A DNA stretch of 64,000 nt from CAWGCA01 sp963820955 (GTDB lineage: Bacteria; Pseudomonadota; Gammaproteobacteria; Chromatiales; Chromatiaceae). How positions within the stretch are numbered: the stretch's first letter is position 1; every line of letters starts with the position of its first letter. Under the pieces are notes generated by a model that was not told the origin of the DNA, did not search any database, and saw only the letters and a list, made by a program, of their open reading frames with translations. A program made the position numbers and the translations under genes. Below, piece after piece: positions 27,051 to 35,417 of this stretch. The stretch is taken from the NCBI GenBank assembly GCA_963820955.1, contig CAWGCA010000018.1:6154-70153 (forward strand). The letters run 5' to 3'.

Positions 27051-27202
27051 AGGGTACTTCGAAAAATCCCTGCATGAGATTTTTCGATACGGTGATCGAA
27101 AAGCGCGATTTTCGACCACCTTCAATTTCATGCGCTTACGCGCACGGAAATAGCGGTGCGTCCCTGCGCCACCAGGGCAACTCGAATTTTTCGAGGTGCC
27201 CT
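27051..27202 (+). mobile_element. Family 1 miniature element, complete copy A
   Basis: A 152-bp element whose left end AGGGTACTTCGAAAAAT and right end ATTTTTCGAGGTGCCCT are 17-bp inverted repeats with two mismatches. The centre has a second dyad (GATCGAAAAGCGCGATTT) and the motif CATGCGCTTACGCGCACG. No coding capacity of its own. It is taken as the reference copy for this family. Confidence 0.8.
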
Positions 27203-27290
27203 CAAGATGATACGTCTTTACACTGTATGGGTACCTTGATTTTCAAGTTGCCCTTTACAGAAATGTCCGTGGACATTCAGTAGTAAATCA

Positions 27291-27504
27291 GTGCTGTCCC
27301 ATTAAGTTGCGTTACATATAACTGGAACGCATTGACACGACAGCTCTTTCATAGTGATTAGTTGCGGCATAGACATGAATTTGAACACTGATGTTCGTCA
27401 TTCCGGAAAGTGCGAAGCACTTGTCCGGAATCCAGGTTTTTCAATGCGTTCACTGGATGCCGGATCAAGTCCGGCATGACGGTTGGAGGTTAATGGGACA
27501 GCAG
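27291..27504. mobile_element. Composite element bounded by GCTGTCCCATTAA repeats
   Basis: GCTGTCCCATTAA at 27293-27305 and its exact reverse complement at 27490-27502 enclose 190 bp. Inside is a second palindromic unit (27391-27483) with 'gtcattccgg' and 'ccggcatgacgg', a common gammaproteobacterial repeat motif built around CCGGATCAAGTCCGG. It looks like one small element nested in another. No gene is present. Confidence 0.6.
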
Positions 27505-27543
27505 TGGTAGTAAATATCAAAATCGAGCGTTCTCTTTCCCCGC

Positions 27544-27885
27544 TTAGTGCTCGTGCGGCTTTGGTGGCGGAAGGGGGCGATCGGCAAGATAATTGGCGAT
27601 GGCTGTCGGTGGATCGGTTTCTCCAGTCGCGATGACGCGGACACTCTTTGCTGACATACGCCGGATAAACCCCTCACCGCAGCCGCCAGTGATGAGCACA
27701 TCTAGATCATCCAGTGGATGCCCATCACCACGGAATTCGTGCATGGACATCTCTTTGGGCAGATCCAGACGTTCAACCTCTTTGAAATCGGATGCTTGGT
27801 CAGATTCATAGATCAGAAAACGTCGTGTCTTACCTGCATGTCCAGTAATGGTACGGAAATTCTGACTGGTCACACCAATTTTCAT
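27544..27885 (-). CDS. NifX/NafY-like dinitrogenase cofactor-binding family protein
   Basis: The 113-residue protein has the NifB/NifX-type fold (Pfam Nitro_FeMo-Co): MKIGVTSQNFRTITGHAGKTRRFLIYE at the start, then LDDLDVLITGGCGEGFIRRMSAKSVRVIATGE and the closing ATGETDPPTAIANYLADRPL. These proteins bind iron-sulfur or FeMo cofactor precursors, but many stand-alone copies occur in organisms or contexts without nitrogenase. No nif genes are in the window. GAAAGG stands 7 bases before ATG. The His/Pro tail (PPPKPHEH) may bind metal. Function beyond the fold is not known. Confidence 0.82.
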   Translation of the reverse strand: MKIGVTSQNFRTITGHAGKTRRFLIYESDQASDFKEVERLDLPKEMSMHEFRGDGHPLDDLDVLITGGCGEGFIRRMSAKSVRVIATGETDPPTAIANYLADRPLPPPKPHEH

Positions 27886-28023
27886 GTTGATACCTTTCTT
27901 TCAAGTGTTGCTCGAACAAAACATGGGGGCGCCAGGAGCTTTTAACAGATTCTTCTCTGACGCTCTTCGTGTACCGGGATGTCTTGCTGTTGTCGAAGAC
28001 ATACAAATATTTCAATAAAATAT

Positions 28024-28290
28024 TCAGACGTTGTGGCCGGACAATCTAAACAGAAAAATGGCCAGTATTATCGTGGTCAATATGGCAGGGCCCAGGAGCC
28101 ATGCCGAGGCCAAAAAAATCCTGGCAAGGCGTTTGTATAGGGAGATTCGTTGTTGTTTCGCCTGCTGCGGCAGGTTTCGTGCAATATATCGATCTGTCCT
28201 TTGGCTGGGCCATTGAAGTTGCACCCTGGTATCAAAGGCCGGTTTTACTATATGCAAAGACACGATACTTTCCCTGACCACTTGCGGCAT
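28024..28290 (-). CDS. Small single-pass membrane protein, unknown
   Basis: An 88-residue frame with a polar, basic first half (QRTDRYIARNLPQQAKQQR) and a C-terminal hydrophobic helix (IFLASAWLLGPAILTTIILAIFLF). It is not recognised. A good AAGGAG is 16-20 bases too far upstream of ATG 28290. It is well placed (7 bases) for an in-frame ATA at 28308, which would add six residues. This repeats the unusual ATA situation of ppnN, but here the gene itself is uncertain. It lies near the NifX-like gene on the same strand, 138 bases upstream of it. Confidence 0.45.
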   Translation of the reverse strand: MPQVVRESIVSLHIVKPAFDTRVQLQWPSQRTDRYIARNLPQQAKQQRISLYKRLARIFLASAWLLGPAILTTIILAIFLFRLSGHNV

Positions 28291-28375
28291 TGTTGAGCGA
28301 AATACTATGTCTTCTCTCCTTCAGTCATCATTGCGAATTCGCAATTTCCCTCGTTAAAACATGGTTACTTATTTG

Positions 28376-28526
28376 AGGCCACCTCGAAAATTTTAGGTGC
28401 TCGTGTGGTGCAGGGATGCGCCACTATTTTCGTGCGCGTAAGCGCATGAAAATGAGAGCGATAAGAAATCGCGCGTTTCGATCGCCGTATCGAAAGTCCC
28501 ATGGAATAAATTTTTCGAAGTACCCT
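28376..28526 (-). mobile_element. Family 1 miniature element, copy B
   Basis: A 151-bp copy in reverse orientation relative to copy A, from AGGCCACCTCGAAAA to TTTCGAAGTACCCT. The internal 'gtgcgcgtaagcgcatgaaa' and GTGGTGCAGGGATG are conserved. It directly precedes another inverted-repeat element starting at 28533. Confidence 0.78.
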
Positions 28527-28532
28527 TAATCG

Positions 28533-28751
28533 CAATGGCACTGACTTAAGCCAAAATGACTGGTAATAGTGTTATTCCCGCGGAGCCTGTGCCGGACTTG
28601 ATCCGGTAGCGGGAATCCAGAATGTGCGGAATTTGAGCAAACTGGATTCCATCCTTAGGTTCGTGAACGGTGCTTCCCTGCACCACTGCTCTGGGTCTCC
28701 ACTTCGTTCCGCCCGGAATGACGGTTTTCTTGTCTTAAGTCAGTGCCATTG
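28533..28751. mobile_element. Element with perfect 18-bp inverted ends CAATGGCACTGACTTAAG
   Basis: CAATGGCACTGACTTAAG (28533-28550) and its exact complement (28734-28751) bound a 219-bp segment. The inside resembles family 3 (conserved 'ccatccttaggttcgtgaac' and GGTGCTTCCCTGCACC) and the CCGGACTTGATCCGG motif. It is non-coding. Either a composite MITE or a family 3 element inserted into another one. Confidence 0.65.
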
Positions 28752-29003
28752 CCCGTAAGCACTCAGACAGATGAAACGGTTGAAGTGGAGGGCAGGCAAA
28801 GGATCTGATGGAGTTTTCGGGAACATCCTTTCGGCGACTGACAAGAAATTGATGCAATGCTGCCCGCGAATTCTATTTTGCGTCAATCGTAGTGTCGATC
28901 GAAATTCGTTGGGCGAAGACCGGCTGCGCGAGCTTCTGTCGGGAAGCAGAAATGCAACTGGAAGAGATCAATTTGGGTGACTTCTGCTTCCCTCAAAAGA
29001 GAG

Positions 29004-30473
29004 TCAGTCAACGGCTTGGCAGTGCCAGTTTTCTGTAGAAAGACTTTTCGATTGTGCAGTTTCGAGCAATTCCTGCAACCAATCAGAAGGGCCGGCAATA
29101 TAGACGTCTACATGGGGCGTACCGGAAAGGGCAGCTGCCAGCAACTCAGTCAAATCGGCGATACTGGTGTCGGCCGAGATGGCGGTATAGAGAAAATTTT
29201 CCAGGGAGTCGTTCCAGGCGCGGCAGAGATTGTCGAGGGACGAACCGCTCGGATAGCAGCCGACCTGGATCAGATGCAGTCCCTCGAAATTATCGATGTT
29301 GATTGCCTGCTCAAGCAAACTCTTGATCGGAGCAAAGCCCTTACCATTGGCCAGGAACAGCGCTGGAGCCGTGGAATCCTTCTGCAGCACGAAATGGCCT
29401 ACCGGACCCTTAAGCAGCACAGTCTGTTTAGTCAGAATTGCGTTGAAAACATTGTCACTCAATATGTCGCCGGGTTTGTGGGTAACCAGGAACTGGAGGT
29501 TGCGTCCGTCGCAGGGACAACTTGCGATGTAAAGGTCGGAAGCGATACCGTCTTCGGTAACGAACTCTACCTGTTGGCCTGCCTTGAAACGAAGTGTCTG
29601 GCTGCGAGGAGTTTGGATATGCAACAGTGCCAGTTTATCTCCCTCCCGCGTGATTTTACGGACAACGGCGCGAATCTCCTGGTAAGGAAGATCCTCTTCC
29701 ATGCCTGCCTCACTGGCTTCAATCACCAGCTCGGAGTCAGCGGTATAGCAACAGGCGAGGATATAGCCCTCCTGCTGTTCCCTTGCACTGAGCAGATAGT
29801 CATGATCGTGTATCTTGTAAATGCCTCCGGAGAGCACCTTGCACTTGCACTTACCGCAGTTGTGGCTGGAGCAGCCATAGTCAAGATAAAATCCGGCTTT
29901 CAGTCCGGCTTCCAGAATGGTGTCGCTGCCTTCGAGCAAGAACTCGTGACCACTTGGGAGAATGCGCACACTGGTGGAGACGAGCTGCGGTAGCGTTTCT
30001 TTGGCTATGGGGGTAACAGTGGCATTGCTGGTTCCCTTCATGCGCTGCAACACCCTCTTCAATTGGATGATGCACTGCTTCACGCTATTCTGCCGTCGCT
30101 CCTCAGGTCCTTCCACAGACCTTAGCAGTTCATCCAGTGCGTCCTCTACCAGTATTTCCGATGCGTTGAGCGTTGACTTGGTATGTACCAGGGCGCGATG
30201 CAGCTCTTTCAATCGACGCTTCAGCATGTCAGGGTCGGGCACCCAGCCGTCGCTGTAGCTGCTCTTCGGTCGGGCATTGGCCTTGATGTGCTGTATTCGA
30301 TCCAGCGTCGAGTCTGCTTCGATATCTATATGGGGATAAATTTCGAGCAGCAAATCCATTGTGAGTTTACCCTCGAAGGTATTTACGTCTTCTTCCCTGA
30401 TCTTGTTTTGAATCTCACTTCGCGTGACACCAGCCAGGCGGGCGGCGCGGGAGATAGAAAGCAGTTTCGGCAT
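29004..30473 (-). CDS. 2Fe-2S ferredoxin/flavin reductase-like protein with N-terminal HTH and coiled region
   Basis: The 489-residue protein has three parts. Residues 1-165 contain a possible helix-turn-helix (RAARLAGVTRSEIQNKI) and helical segments. Residues 170-255 are a plant-type 2Fe-2S domain with ligands near 201, 206, 209 and 241 (DYGCSSHNCGKCKCKVL, ACC). Residues 265-489 are a ferredoxin-NADP reductase-like FAD and NAD(P) module (TLRFKAGQQVEFVTEDG, GPVGHF, LFLANGKGFAPIKSLLEQA). The FAD motif RxYS is not evident (DLYIASCP instead). ATG at 30473 follows AGGGA by 9 bases; TTG at 30482 is the other choice. It is like phenol hydroxylase or CO2-reducing reductase subunits but with an unusual front. 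The electron partner is unknown. Confidence 0.82.
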   Translation of the reverse strand: MPKLLSISRAARLAGVTRSEIQNKIREEDVNTFEGKLTMDLLLEIYPHIDIEADSTLDRIQHIKANARPKSSYSDGWVPDPDMLKRRLKELHRALVHTKSTLNASEILVEDALDELLRSVEGPEERRQNSVKQCIIQLKRVLQRMKGTSNATVTPIAKETLPQLVSTSVRILPSGHEFLLEGSDTILEAGLKAGFYLDYGCSSHNCGKCKCKVLSGGIYKIHDHDYLLSAREQQEGYILACCYTADSELVIEASEAGMEEDLPYQEIRAVVRKITREGDKLALLHIQTPRSQTLRFKAGQQVEFVTEDGIASDLYIASCPCDGRNLQFLVTHKPGDILSDNVFNAILTKQTVLLKGPVGHFVLQKDSTAPALFLANGKGFAPIKSLLEQAINIDNFEGLHLIQVGCYPSGSSLDNLCRAWNDSLENFLYTAISADTSIADLTELLAAALSGTPHVDVYIAGPSDWLQELLETAQSKSLSTENWHCQAVD

Positions 30474-30613
30474 GGGATCCAATCCCTATTTTACTGGCAT
30501 TGACGATTACTATAGCTTGCTCTCGTATGGTGGAGTTGGCAACCCGTCCAAGGTCACCAGTAAACTGAAGAAGCTGCCAAACGTTAGTGGTAAGGGACAG
30601 CGCAATTTAGCTG

Positions 30614-30767
30614 AGGGGTACTTCGAAAAATCTCCTCCATGGGATTACTCGATAGGGCAATCTAAGAGCGCGATTTCCGACCGCCTTTATTTTCATGCGG
30701 TTACGCGCACGAAAACAGTGATGTGTCCCTGCGCCACAAAGGTAACTCGAATTTTTTCGAGGCGCTT
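30614..30767 (+). mobile_element. Family 1 miniature element, copy C (degenerate)
   Basis: A 154-bp copy starting AGGGGTACTTCGAAAAAT and ending ATTTTTTCGAGGCGCTTT. It retains GCGCGATTTCCGA and GTTACGCGCACGAAAA but has diverged right-hand termini. It lies between the reductase-like gene and the thioredoxin gene, 141 bases upstream of the former's start. Confidence 0.72.
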
Positions 30768-30825
30768 TGTATAACCCAATTCACCAAATTGCTGTTATTC
30801 GCAGGGGGTGGCGAAAGCCCGTCCG

Positions 30826-31158
30826 CTAACGAAATAGCATCGAATAGGGGCGCTCGATTTCACGAACCATGTCATCCAGGCTGAACCCCCGCGCTTTTCG
30901 GTGGCTCTCTTTTCCATCGATATAGGTAATCAGTGTCGGGATTGTGAATACTGTCTGCTGGGCCGCTAACGCGGGGCTGGCCTGACAATCCACTTCGGCC
31001 ACCGCCACTTCGTTGAAGTGGGTCTCCAGTAGTTCATACAGTTTTGGTTTTAGCGCTTTGCATAGATGACAGTCGGGACCTGTGAAATATACTGCACACA
31101 TCAGGTTGTATCGTATGAAATCGGAAAACCCCTTTCTATCATTGAGTATTCTAGACAA
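30826..31158 (-). CDS. Thioredoxin-family protein
   Basis: The 110-residue protein has a thioredoxin fold with the active-site motif CHLC at residues 30-33 (AVYFTGPDCHLCKALKPKL) and the cis-proline TIPTLITYIDGKE. It is cytosolic, with no signal peptide. Such proteins with CxxC other than CGPC are common near redox and sulfur genes. TTG at 31158 is the likely start because GAGGAG lies 8 bases upstream and no in-frame ATG fits before residue 20. The DsrC-like gene is divergently transcribed 330 bases away. Confidence 0.85.
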   Translation of the reverse strand: MSRILNDRKGFSDFIRYNLMCAVYFTGPDCHLCKALKPKLYELLETHFNEVAVAEVDCQASPALAAQQTVFTIPTLITYIDGKESHRKARGFSLDDMVREIERPYSMLFR

Positions 31159-31484
31159 AGGTTATACTCCTCGATCATGAACGGACAACAGTGTTTATGC
31201 TCAAGCGGCTGAAACATCTCTCGTGCCTGTTGGGTGAATGAAATCTGGTCAGGTTTCCCATCGGAAAAATTATTTGCGCCGCTCTGTAACCGCCGATATT
31301 TAAGGCGAAAACTGCTTTTACACCTCACCCTTAGGATACATCGGTTGAATTCGCTTCTCCATGACAAGCAATTGTTGGAAAAACAGCTATATTGTGTATA
31401 TAACTAAGTATACTAGTAGGAAATAGATTGTTCAGTAGTGAGGACATAAGCGGTTAAGAATTATCATGAAAAAGGAGCATACCG

Positions 31485-31838
31485 ATGATGACGGGTATCT
31501 ATGAAAACCCTGTCCGTGGCATTCCCGGCTATCCCAATGCGCCGGAAGACTGGAATGAGAATGAGGCGGCAAAAATCGCTCAGATCGAGGGTATAGAACT
31601 CGGTCCGGATCATTGGGATCTGTTGCGAGCCCTGCAGGAGTATTTCTCCAAACAAAGCACGCCGGAGACAAACGCCCGTGATCTGCACGATGCACTGGAT
31701 GAAAAATTTCACCTGAAGGGAGGTATGCGGTATCTGTACGTGTTATTACCGAAAGGTCCGGTGGCGCAAGGCTGTCGGTTTGCCGGCCTGCCGGTCCCGG
31801 CTGGCGCCATCGATAGATCTTTTGGAAGTGTCAAGTAA
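31485..31838 (+). CDS. TusE/DsrC/DsvC-family sulfur relay protein lacking the terminal cysteine
   Basis: The 117-residue protein matches the DsrC/TusE fold (GIELGPDHWDLLRALQEYF, LKGGMRYLYVLLPKGPVAQGCRFAGLPVP). In true DsrC two cysteines in the C-terminal arm carry sulfur; the inner one (CysB, here Cys97) is kept, while CysA, eleven residues later, is Ala108, and the arm is extended by an unusual DRSFGSVK tail. It is therefore more like the single-cysteine DsrC-like or TusE-related paralogues, with a possible regulatory or persulfide-carrier role. AAGGAG stands 8 bases before ATG 31485 (second ATG at 31488). No dsr genes are visible nearby. Confidence 0.85.
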   Translation: MMTGIYENPVRGIPGYPNAPEDWNENEAAKIAQIEGIELGPDHWDLLRALQEYFSKQSTPETNARDLHDALDEKFHLKGGMRYLYVLLPKGPVAQGCRFAGLPVPAGAIDRSFGSVK

Positions 31839-31968
31839 GGTACAGATGTCGCGGGTCCGATTCCCAGCATTAGAATACCAGGAAAGTATCAATCGCGTCG
31901 TGGCAGGGGATGGGGGCTGTCCTGTGATATGAATTGGAAAGGACGGGGGTATTCGGCCGCCAGGCGCT

Positions 31969-33141
31969 TCAATCGGATACGGGAGATAGTCGGTAGAGAG
32001 AACCGTTGCTGCTGTCAGTCAACAGATACAATAAGCCATCGGGTCCCTGACGGACATCGCGAATACGGCCGAGTTCACCGGAGAGCAGCCGTTCCTCATG
32101 CGTTACTTGTTCTCCCTTCAGTTCCAGGCGCACTAACAGCCCGAACTTAAGGGATCCAAGCAGAAGATTACCCCGCCACTGCGGTATGCGGTCAGACGTG
32201 TAGAATGTCATGCCCGAGGGTGCGATAGAGGGCACCCAGTAGTGGATAGGTTGTGCCATACCTGGTTTATGAGTGCCTTCACCAATGGAGGTGCCGATGC
32301 CGTAATTTACCCCATAGGTGATAATCGGCCAGCCGTAGTTGACACCGGCACGGATAATGTTCAGTTCGTCGCCGCCTTGCGGTCCATGCTCATGAGCCCA
32401 GAGTTCACCAGATACTGGATGCAGGGCAGCGCCCTGTATGTTGCGATTACCATAACTGAATATTTCTGTGAAAGTCCCTGCCTGTTGCACAAAAGGGTTG
32501 TCTTCCGGTACGGACCCATCGGCATTTAGTCTGATCACCGAACCCGCGTGATCATCAAGTCGTTGTGCTCTGGGACGGTCACCACGATCTCCCAATGTGA
32601 TATAGAGCCGACTCTGTCGATCGAAAACCAGCCGGGATCCAAAGTGCCGTCCGGTATGGGATTTGGGTTGCAGTCGAAAAATAACCTGAATATTTTCTAG
32701 GTCGGTGCCGTTCCAGCGACCCCGGGCCACCTCTGTTCCGATACCATTGGTCCCGGGACCCGAGTAGGAAAGGTAAACAAACTGGTTTGCGGGAAACTCA
32801 GGATGCAAGGCAACGTCCAGCAATCCCCCCTGCCCTTGGGCGCTGATCCGCGGCAGCCCACGCACGGGGCGAGGGTCCAGTTTGCCGTTGCGCTCAATGA
32901 TCCGCAAACGTCCTGCACGCTCCGTTACCAGCATACGGCCATCGGGAAGGAAGGCAAGACCCCAGGGGTGTTCCAGACCCTTGATGATCTCTTCGATTTT
33001 CAGAGAAACTTTTTGGCTATGAATCACCTGATCGGCTTGCGCCGAACTTGCCGATGCCAGAACACACAGGGTAAAAATCAGGGCTAAGGATCCCTGTGTT
33101 TTCTTGAAAAAGAGAGCTGGTAAGGAGTGAAAGATGGGCAT
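31969..33141 (-). CDS. Exported PQQ-dependent sugar (aldose) dehydrogenase family protein
   Basis: The 390-residue protein has a signal peptide (hydrophobic about 18-34, cleavage near AQA) and a six-bladed beta-propeller of the soluble glucose dehydrogenase/YliI family. Marks are GLEHPWGLAFLPDGRMLVTERAGRL, SHTGRHFGSRLVFD with the catalytic histidine, YGNRNIQGAALHP, WAHEHGPQGGDELN, NYGWPIITYGVNY and the ending LYLLTDSSNGSLYRL. It is periplasmic and oxidises aldoses with PQQ and calcium. No PQQ synthesis genes are in the window. It is convergent with the DsrC-like gene. The start at 33141 gives a normal signal peptide. Confidence 0.92.
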   Translation of the reverse strand: MPIFHSLPALFFKKTQGSLALIFTLCVLASASSAQADQVIHSQKVSLKIEEIIKGLEHPWGLAFLPDGRMLVTERAGRLRIIERNGKLDPRPVRGLPRISAQGQGGLLDVALHPEFPANQFVYLSYSGPGTNGIGTEVARGRWNGTDLENIQVIFRLQPKSHTGRHFGSRLVFDRQSRLYITLGDRGDRPRAQRLDDHAGSVIRLNADGSVPEDNPFVQQAGTFTEIFSYGNRNIQGAALHPVSGELWAHEHGPQGGDELNIIRAGVNYGWPIITYGVNYGIGTSIGEGTHKPGMAQPIHYWVPSIAPSGMTFYTSDRIPQWRGNLLLGSLKFGLLVRLELKGEQVTHEERLLSGELGRIRDVRQGPDGLLYLLTDSSNGSLYRLSPVSD

Positions 33142-33288
33142 GTTAACGTCTCTAATCTTAAAGTCTGGATATGCGCGACCGATGAGAAAGCCTGTAACGC
33201 AGTGCTCTTAGCAACAAATAACTTTCTAGATATGTCAGTTCATAGCCCAGCGCCGCGGAGCAGATGCTTGAAGTTTTCATAAGACACG

Positions 33289-33828
33289 TCAGGGCATCAT
33301 TGGGTTCATGAATCCCATTGGCCCGGAAATCTGGCGTACATTTTCCCGCATAATCGTGACGCTGTTTGTCATCTGTCCAAATCTCTGCTCGATATTAGTC
33401 ATTCCCCCGCTGAGCATGCCCATATCTGTTTCAATCAATATAATTGAATCACTGATCGACGACATATTGCTTCCCACGCTGGGCATGGTTGCTGCAATGT
33501 TAGCCATATTCCTATTAATACTGTCCATGTGCTCCATATGCTGATTGAATTTGCCAACACTTTGGGTGATAGAAATCATATCCCCCTTGACTTGCTGTAG
33601 ATTGCCGTGCATCGAATCCATGCTTGAAACGATACCACTAAGATCCTGATAGAGAATGTGGACGTAATAGACGTTGAACACAGCGACAATGGTTAACAGT
33701 ACCGAGATCGCAATGATGACGGCATCGGTGATTTTGAAATGCCTATGCCTTTCGTCAAGATGTATCTGAGTCTCACGCCCGAGCCGGGCGAACACTTCGA
33801 TCATTACACGTCTAGGATCTTCAGCCAC
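33289..33828 (-). CDS. Single-pass membrane coiled-coil protein, paralogue 1
   Basis: The 179-residue protein is not assigned to a known family. A charged N terminus (about 1-33) is followed by one membrane helix (AVIIAISVLLTIVAVFNVYYVHIL), then a long helical region rich in Met, Ser and Ile at heptad spacing (about 60-165), ending in a Met/Pro tail (GPMGFMNPMMP). It has the same plan as the next gene upstream (33936-34517), including similar MRSTVGGISRNVSVVRGNV-type repeats. The two genes form a tandem, 107 bases apart. Inference: trimeric or dimeric membrane-anchored rods, perhaps linked to envelope or redox complexes. Confidence 0.72.
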   Translation of the reverse strand: MAEDPRRVMIEVFARLGRETQIHLDERHRHFKITDAVIIAISVLLTIVAVFNVYYVHILYQDLSGIVSSMDSMHGNLQQVKGDMISITQSVGKFNQHMEHMDSINRNMANIAATMPSVGSNMSSISDSIILIETDMGMLSGGMTNIEQRFGQMTNSVTIMRENVRQISGPMGFMNPMMP

Positions 33829-33935
33829 CTTGGTGCTCCTTGTTGCACTGAATTATAGCTTTCTGATAAGGCAAACAGATTATTTTTCCAGTCCACATAC
33901 GTCGAAAAATAGAGTCAAGTCCGTATACTTTTGGT

Positions 33936-34517
33936 CTATGGGAAAGGAAACATTTTGTTCATACTTCGGGAGGGTTTCGAAATTCTCCCCATGTCGTGAC
34001 TCATCTGAAGTACTTCCATCCCCATGTGATCGATGGTGGCCGAGATGTTTCCAACATTGCCCCGAACCACAGATACATTGCGGCTGATGCCGCCAACTGT
34101 GGACCGCATGATCTCCATGTCCTGTGCTATAGAACTCATCTCTCCATCCATTACTTCGGTCTGCCCATTGATACTGTCCAGCAAGGCAACCCTTTTTTCA
34201 ATAAACTGGATATAGCCGTTCATCATCATCATCTGTTCCGATATGGACGAAAAATGCGCATTCATGTCGTTTACCACTCTCGATATTCTATTGAGCTGGG
34301 AAGAGAGAGTCAGGAGTAAAATCAGTATGGATATGGCAATGAATCCGAGGATAATAATGCCGGTTCGGATGCTGTAGTTAAGGCGGTCGGCCAGTTTGTT
34401 CTTGATATCGATCTGGCTCAGAACGATGCCTTCAAAGGAACTGACTGCACGGCGAAACTGTTTTTCTAAGACGGCCTCGTCATTGCTGATTTTGATATTA
34501 TTAGATACATCCACCAT
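33936..34517 (-). CDS. Single-pass membrane coiled-coil protein, paralogue 2
   Basis: The 193-residue protein has an N-terminal soluble part (1-50), one membrane helix (TGIIILGFIAISILILLLTL), a coiled-coil region built from repeats of the 'I..hM..I...V..I' kind (about 75-180), and a C-terminal tail KMFPFP. It shares the architecture and the Met/Pro-rich ending with the gene at 33289-33828 and was probably duplicated from the same ancestor. It has no known catalytic motif. The pair lies between the PQQ dehydrogenase and DUF1244 genes. Homologues are sometimes labelled as a translation factor, a name I do not see supported in this sequence. Confidence 0.72.
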   Translation of the reverse strand: MVDVSNNIKISNDEAVLEKQFRRAVSSFEGIVLSQIDIKNKLADRLNYSIRTGIIILGFIAISILILLLTLSSQLNRISRVVNDMNAHFSSISEQMMMMNGYIQFIEKRVALLDSINGQTEVMDGEMSSIAQDMEIMRSTVGGISRNVSVVRGNVGNISATIDHMGMEVLQMSHDMGRISKPSRSMNKMFPFP

Positions 34518-34714
34518 CTGGACTGCCTCCGGTAGTACTCAACTGCTTATTCTAGCTTAATATCTGCAGGATCACTAAATCTCTAGCGGTTTCTGTTACT
34601 TGAGGCATTGGCTTAAAAACAGCTCAGGTCTTTTTGTCTCTGTATAATGAATTCTGGCATGAGATATAATGATTGGTATCCATAGTTTTAAAGGTTTGGA
34701 CCCAGGATTGATCA

Positions 34715-35038
34715 ATGGATGAAAAGAGTCGAAATGAGTTAGAAGCCGCTGCGTTTCGCGGATTAATAAAACATTTGCAGCAACGCTCCGATGTGCAGAA
34801 TATAGACCTTATGAACCTGGCAGGTTTCTGCCGCAATTGTCTTGCGAAATGGTACCATGCGGCAGCTCAGGAAAAAGGTATTAAAATGGGCTATGCAGAA
34901 GCCTGTGAGGCGATCTACGGGATGTCGTACGAGGAATGGAAGATTACGTATCAGGCTGATGCTACTCCGGAGCAGATGAAGAAGTTCGAGCAGACAAAGC
35001 CACTGCATGCGTTCGTCAGCGGTCATCGAAAATCCTGA
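34715..35038 (+). CDS. DUF1244 family protein
   Basis: The 107-residue protein matches the DUF1244 family: FRGLIKHLQQRSDVQNIDLMNLAGFCRNCLAKWYHAAA, then GYAEACEAIYGMSYEEWK. The family is small and helical with a GFCRNC cysteine pair, and is found mainly in proteobacteria. Its function is not known to me. The ATG at 34715 is preceded by GGATTGATCA with a weak GGA site. It is followed by a terminator-like hairpin at 35050-35098 shared with the convergent small secreted protein gene. Confidence 0.9.
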   Translation: MDEKSRNELEAAAFRGLIKHLQQRSDVQNIDLMNLAGFCRNCLAKWYHAAAQEKGIKMGYAEACEAIYGMSYEEWKITYQADATPEQMKKFEQTKPLHAFVSGHRKS

Positions 35039-35049
35039 CCGGCAGCTGT

Positions 35050-35098
35050 AAAAAAGAATATAAAACGGGGCCAGCAGAACGAATAGCTGCCGACCCCT
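35050..35098 (-). terminator. Terminator of the small secreted protein gene
   Basis: GGGGCCAGCAG and CTGCCGACCCC form an imperfect stem with a loop of about eight bases. On the minus strand it is followed by TTTTATATTCTTTTTT. It ends the gene at 35124-35417 and resembles the terminator of that gene's paralogue at 53251-53286, both containing CCAGCAG. Confidence 0.65.
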
Positions 35099-35123
35099 TG
35101 ATTTCAGCCAAAAGAGCCGTGGA

Positions 35124-35417
35124 TCAAGATCCGTAAATCAGATCTGTAGAAAGATCCCTATCGTCGGCTATTCGGTTCACAGGGCCAAAAGACGGAGAGG
35201 GTTGTGCCTCATGTAGATTCCACAACAGATACCCATCGACGTCATTCTGAACAGGGCCGTAGTATACAAAAGGCTGAGATGGGCTTGCAGCAACCATCCC
35301 CTGGCCGTAAATCATATCGCCCTCGGCATCTGATTGTACGGGCCCTGCGGCTAAGCTGCTTCCAGCGGTAAACAGGGATAAGAGCAGGACAGCTGTAATT
35401 GGAATGTTCTTTTTCAT
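35124..35417 (-). CDS. Small secreted protein of the DMIYG pair, copy 1
   Basis: The 97-residue protein has a signal peptide (MKKNIPITAVLLLSLFTAGSSLA, cleaved near AAG), then a short domain with SDAEGDMIYGQG, AASPSQPFVYYGPVQNDVDG and the C-terminal DDRDLSTDLIYGS. It is closely related to the protein at 53310-53600, especially at these three motifs. No cysteines and no known domain are visible; it may be periplasmic or secreted. ATG at 35417 is supported by GGAGAA 5 bases upstream; six further codons are open. It has its own terminator at 35050-35098. Function unknown. Confidence 0.78.
   Translation of the reverse strand: MKKNIPITAVLLLSLFTAGSSLAAGPVQSDAEGDMIYGQGMVAASPSQPFVYYGPVQNDVDGYLLWNLHEAQPSPSFGPVNRIADDRDLSTDLIYGS

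Noticed and set aside
27051..30767. Family 1 repeats as a possible CRISPR array
   Set aside because: Copies are dispersed, differ in orientation and have no regular spacers; this is not a CRISPR array.
31846..31876. tRNA-like T-loop GGTCCGATTCCC
   Set aside because: No acceptor stem, D-arm or anticodon arm can be built around it; chance match.
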